This document shows, in pieces, positions 17,898 through 20,186 of a stretch of DNA of 20,186 bases. The position numbers were made by a program, and so were the translations under genes. Numbering within the stretch: position 1 is the first letter of the stretch; every line of letters starts with the position of its first letter. A model generated the notes under the pieces. That model was not told the DNA's origin. It ran no database searches and worked only from the letters and a program-made list of their open reading frames with translations. Source of the stretch: Stentor coeruleus (lineage: Eukaryota; Ciliophora; Heterotrichea; Heterotrichida; Stentoridae); contig MPUH01001251.1 in assembly GCA_001970955.1 (NCBI GenBank), forward strand, positions 1 to 20,186, read 5' to 3'.

Positions 17898-18658
17898 TTA
17901 TTAAGGGTCTAATGGAAAGATGATAAAAAGACTGAATGAATCGAAAGAAATGGGGAGATGGTTTTTTTTTAACTTGGGAGGTTGATGCTTTGGCTGATTT
18001 GATGGAGTTTTAAGATATAATTGAAAGATGACTTTTATATGGAATTTGAAAAGGGGAAATGTTGTTATTTGCAGTTTTACGAGGAAATTGAAGGTAATAG
18101 TATTTTAAAAAATGGAAAGATTTTGGTGGTAAAAGAAATATTTAGGGATTTAAAAGGATGAAGTTGAAGATGTTGTGCTGATTGGCAAGGTTTTAGGGTA
18201 TATAAAATGGATATTGAATTTTTATTTAAGTTATAAGATTTTGTCAGATGCCAATTTTACATAAAGTGACTAAGCACTAAAGATTAATTATAAGTAGATG
18301 GGATTGTGTTTTATTTGAGTTACAAGAAAAAAATAGTTTTTCATTATCTTATCCTCCTATTTAAATTGCACCCCCAGCACCCTATCCAAAAAATTCCCAA
18401 CTTTTTAAATCCGACCTCTAAAATTTTATAATCCTAAAACTCTAACCTTAAAACAACAACTCAAATATTCAAAACTACTTCATCAACATCTACTAATCCC
18501 AAAATCCACCCTTCAACAAACATCTTCAAAAAGCATCTTCCATTATAAAATCCCAAAAAAATCATCATAATCATCTATAATCTCTATCTATTTATTAATC
18601 CCTAAACAAAATACTATCTTTCTTATTTCATATAAAATCTTTAATTAATAATCTAAAC
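17898..18658. promoter_or_regulatory. Divergent upstream region with extreme strand asymmetry
   Basis: This spacer must hold the promoters of the HPt-like (-) and PDI (+) genes. On the + strand 18001-18240 has 59 G and 5 C, whereas 18361-18660 has 4 G and 77 C. Each half is therefore C-rich and G-poor on the strand of the gene it precedes. No conserved motif or coding frame is recognised. Confidence 0.6.
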
Positions 18659-20017
18659 ATGGAAGTTTATCTTCTCCTGTTCTGTATTCTAAGCCTTACA
18701 TTCTCCAAGATTTTAGACCTAGACTCAAATAGTTTAAACAATATCCTAGCTACAAATGACTATGTCTTTGTTGAATTCATGGCCAAATGGTGTGCTCATA
18801 GTCGTAAATTCTTCCCTCGTTATGAGACTGTATCAGAGCTTATCGAAGAACATAAAATCCCTGTGATTTTAGGTCGTATCGATATTGACGAGAACTTATC
18901 ATTAGCCGAATCTTACAATGTCGAAGCTTACCCAACTTTCCTTTTCTTCCATAAAAGCCAAGTTATTAATTACACAAGTGATCTTGACGAACAAAATATG
19001 CTAAACTGGTTATCAAAACACACAAAGCCATTAATTCAAACAATTTCAACAAACGACGAGTTTTTATCTTTTCGAGAAACTCATCCAGTATCATTTTTCA
19101 TGATAGGCCAAGATAATGATGATTTTTATGAGAAATATAATAAAGCTGTTATCAAAAGTCTTGAAACTAATTTTGCTGTTATAACAAATTTACAGGTTTT
19201 TGATGTTCCTGTAAGGTCTGGACCTTGTGTTGTTGTTTTTAAAAAATCAGATGAAAAGTTCGCTTTGACTTATGATTTCGATAATTTACAAGAGTTTTTC
19301 AATAAGCATATGATCCCTTGGGTTGGACCTTTAAATGATCTTGCAATAAAAGAAATTTTTGGTAAGGCTCGGCCTGCATTGTTTATGTTTTCTCAAGCGC
19401 ATAGTGTTATAGATGAACTTAATCAAGCTAGTGAGATTATTAAAGGATCATTATTATCTGTATATTTAGATGCAAAATCCAAACATCATATAGGATTGAT
19501 TGAAAAGTTGGGCTTAGAAGATTTTAAACAACCATTTGCTTTGATTTTAGATAAAAACATGAGGAAATTCGTTAAAGAAGATGTTTTTGAAGCTAAAGAT
19601 ATTGTTAAGTTTTATGAAGAATGGAAAAACAATAAAGCTAGAGTTTATTATAAGTCAGAAAAAAATGTTTATGAAGAAAATGGGATTTGGAATCTTAATG
19701 GGGAAAGTTTTAATATGGAAGTTAGTAAAGGTCCTGTGGTTGTGTATTTTTATATAAAGGACTGTGGGTATTGTAGGATGTTTGAGGCGGAATATGAAGC
19801 TTTAGCGGAAAAATATAAGGGGCAGATGAGATTTGCTAAAGTAAATTGTAGTAAAAATGATATTGAAGGAGTGAGGATTACTGAATTTCCTACAGTGCTT
19901 TATTATTCAGGAGAATCTTTACAAGGTGTCCAGTATTTGGGACCGTTTACTGAAGAGATGTTGTCGGTACTTGTGGAGTCATTTAAGAGCAACCCTTCGG
20001 TTAAAACGGATTTATAG
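18659..20017 (+). CDS. Protein disulfide isomerase with one mutated active site
   Basis: 452 residues, ATG to TAG, no intron. A hydrophobic signal peptide covers about residues 1-17. The order is a-b-b'-a': the first thioredoxin domain (about 20-120) has C45-A-H-S48 in place of CGHC, with the cis-Pro at P92; two non-catalytic middle domains follow; the last (about 350-440) has C369-G-Y-C372 and EFPTV. The first site keeps only the attacking Cys, so it may form mixed disulfides but not cycle alone. The second is a full redox pair. The protein ends in KTDL, a poor match to KDEL-type ER retention signals. It should help disulfide formation in the secretory pathway. Confidence 0.88.
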   Translation: MEVYLLLFCILSLTFSKILDLDSNSLNNILATNDYVFVEFMAKWCAHSRKFFPRYETVSELIEEHKIPVILGRIDIDENLSLAESYNVEAYPTFLFFHKSQVINYTSDLDEQNMLNWLSKHTKPLIQTISTNDEFLSFRETHPVSFFMIGQDNDDFYEKYNKAVIKSLETNFAVITNLQVFDVPVRSGPCVVVFKKSDEKFALTYDFDNLQEFFNKHMIPWVGPLNDLAIKEIFGKARPALFMFSQAHSVIDELNQASEIIKGSLLSVYLDAKSKHHIGLIEKLGLEDFKQPFALILDKNMRKFVKEDVFEAKDIVKFYEEWKNNKARVYYKSEKNVYEENGIWNLNGESFNMEVSKGPVVVYFYIKDCGYCRMFEAEYEALAEKYKGQMRFAKVNCSKNDIEGVRITEFPTVLYYSGESLQGVQYLGPFTEEMLSVLVESFKSNPSVKTDL

Positions 20018-20186
20018 GATAAATTAGCTTTTTTTTAGAATATGTCTGTGTTGTTAGTATGTGTTTTTTTTACTGGGAATAGAAAACTGTAAAGATGGAT
20101 TTTTTTTCTAATAATTATAAGCATCAAATAAATCCACATCATTAACCTATAAACTCTTAAAACTCATCAAAAATCTTATAAAAGTC

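Overview
The window looks like macronuclear DNA from a heterotrich ciliate, most likely Stentor or a close relative. Three things point there. The DNA is very AT-rich with compact genes. Seven genes or gene joints are interrupted by 15- or 16-nucleotide introns of one form (GTAA-N5/6-A-NN-TAG), a hallmark of heterotrichs. TAA and TAG both act as true stops, which excludes the Paramecium/Tetrahymena code. No gene here ends in TGA and none contains an in-frame TGA; every conserved Trp is TGG. This fits the standard code of Stentor but does not alone exclude a Blepharisma-type code.

Layout from left to right: the 3' part of a TPR-repeat/protein-kinase fusion (1-2088, +, 5' end outside the window); a 60-residue BBSome subunit, BBIP1/BBS18 (3322-3504, +); an OFA-type major facilitator transporter in four exons (4278-5612, -); an Sfi1-like centrin-binding-type protein in two exons (7078-8295, +); a FAIM-like beta-sandwich protein (8602-9261, +); a ferritin (9310-9843, -) sharing an 83-nt upstream region with a divergent kinesin (9927-11297, +); an unrecognised EF-hand-like protein lacking an ATG start (11524-12174, -); a PP2C phosphatase broken by one frameshift (12992-14223, -); a tandem-FHA protein in two exons (14932-15792, +); an acyl-anchored PH-domain protein in three exons (15867-16701, +); a small degenerate HPt-like protein ending in the CaaX box CCIQ (17439-17897, -); and a protein disulfide isomerase (18659-20017, +).

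The genes are individually transcribed eukaryotic genes, not an operon. Several fit ciliate cell biology: BBSome trafficking in cilia, Sfi1-type contractile or basal-body fibres, a kinesin, and membrane-tethered signalling adaptors (PH, FHA, HPt-like, PP2C).

Two single-N positions (9785 and 14405) are each flanked by near-identical direct copies of 50 and 83 nt. These look like contig ends that overlap but were never merged, so the sequence there is artificially duplicated, including inside the ferritin gene.

The most striking unexplained structure is a strand asymmetry. For most genes the coding strand is C-rich and almost G-free upstream of the start, and becomes G-rich and C-poor at the 3' end and beyond. 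In convergent and divergent intergenic regions the skew flips sign abruptly, so gene borders can be read from base composition alone.
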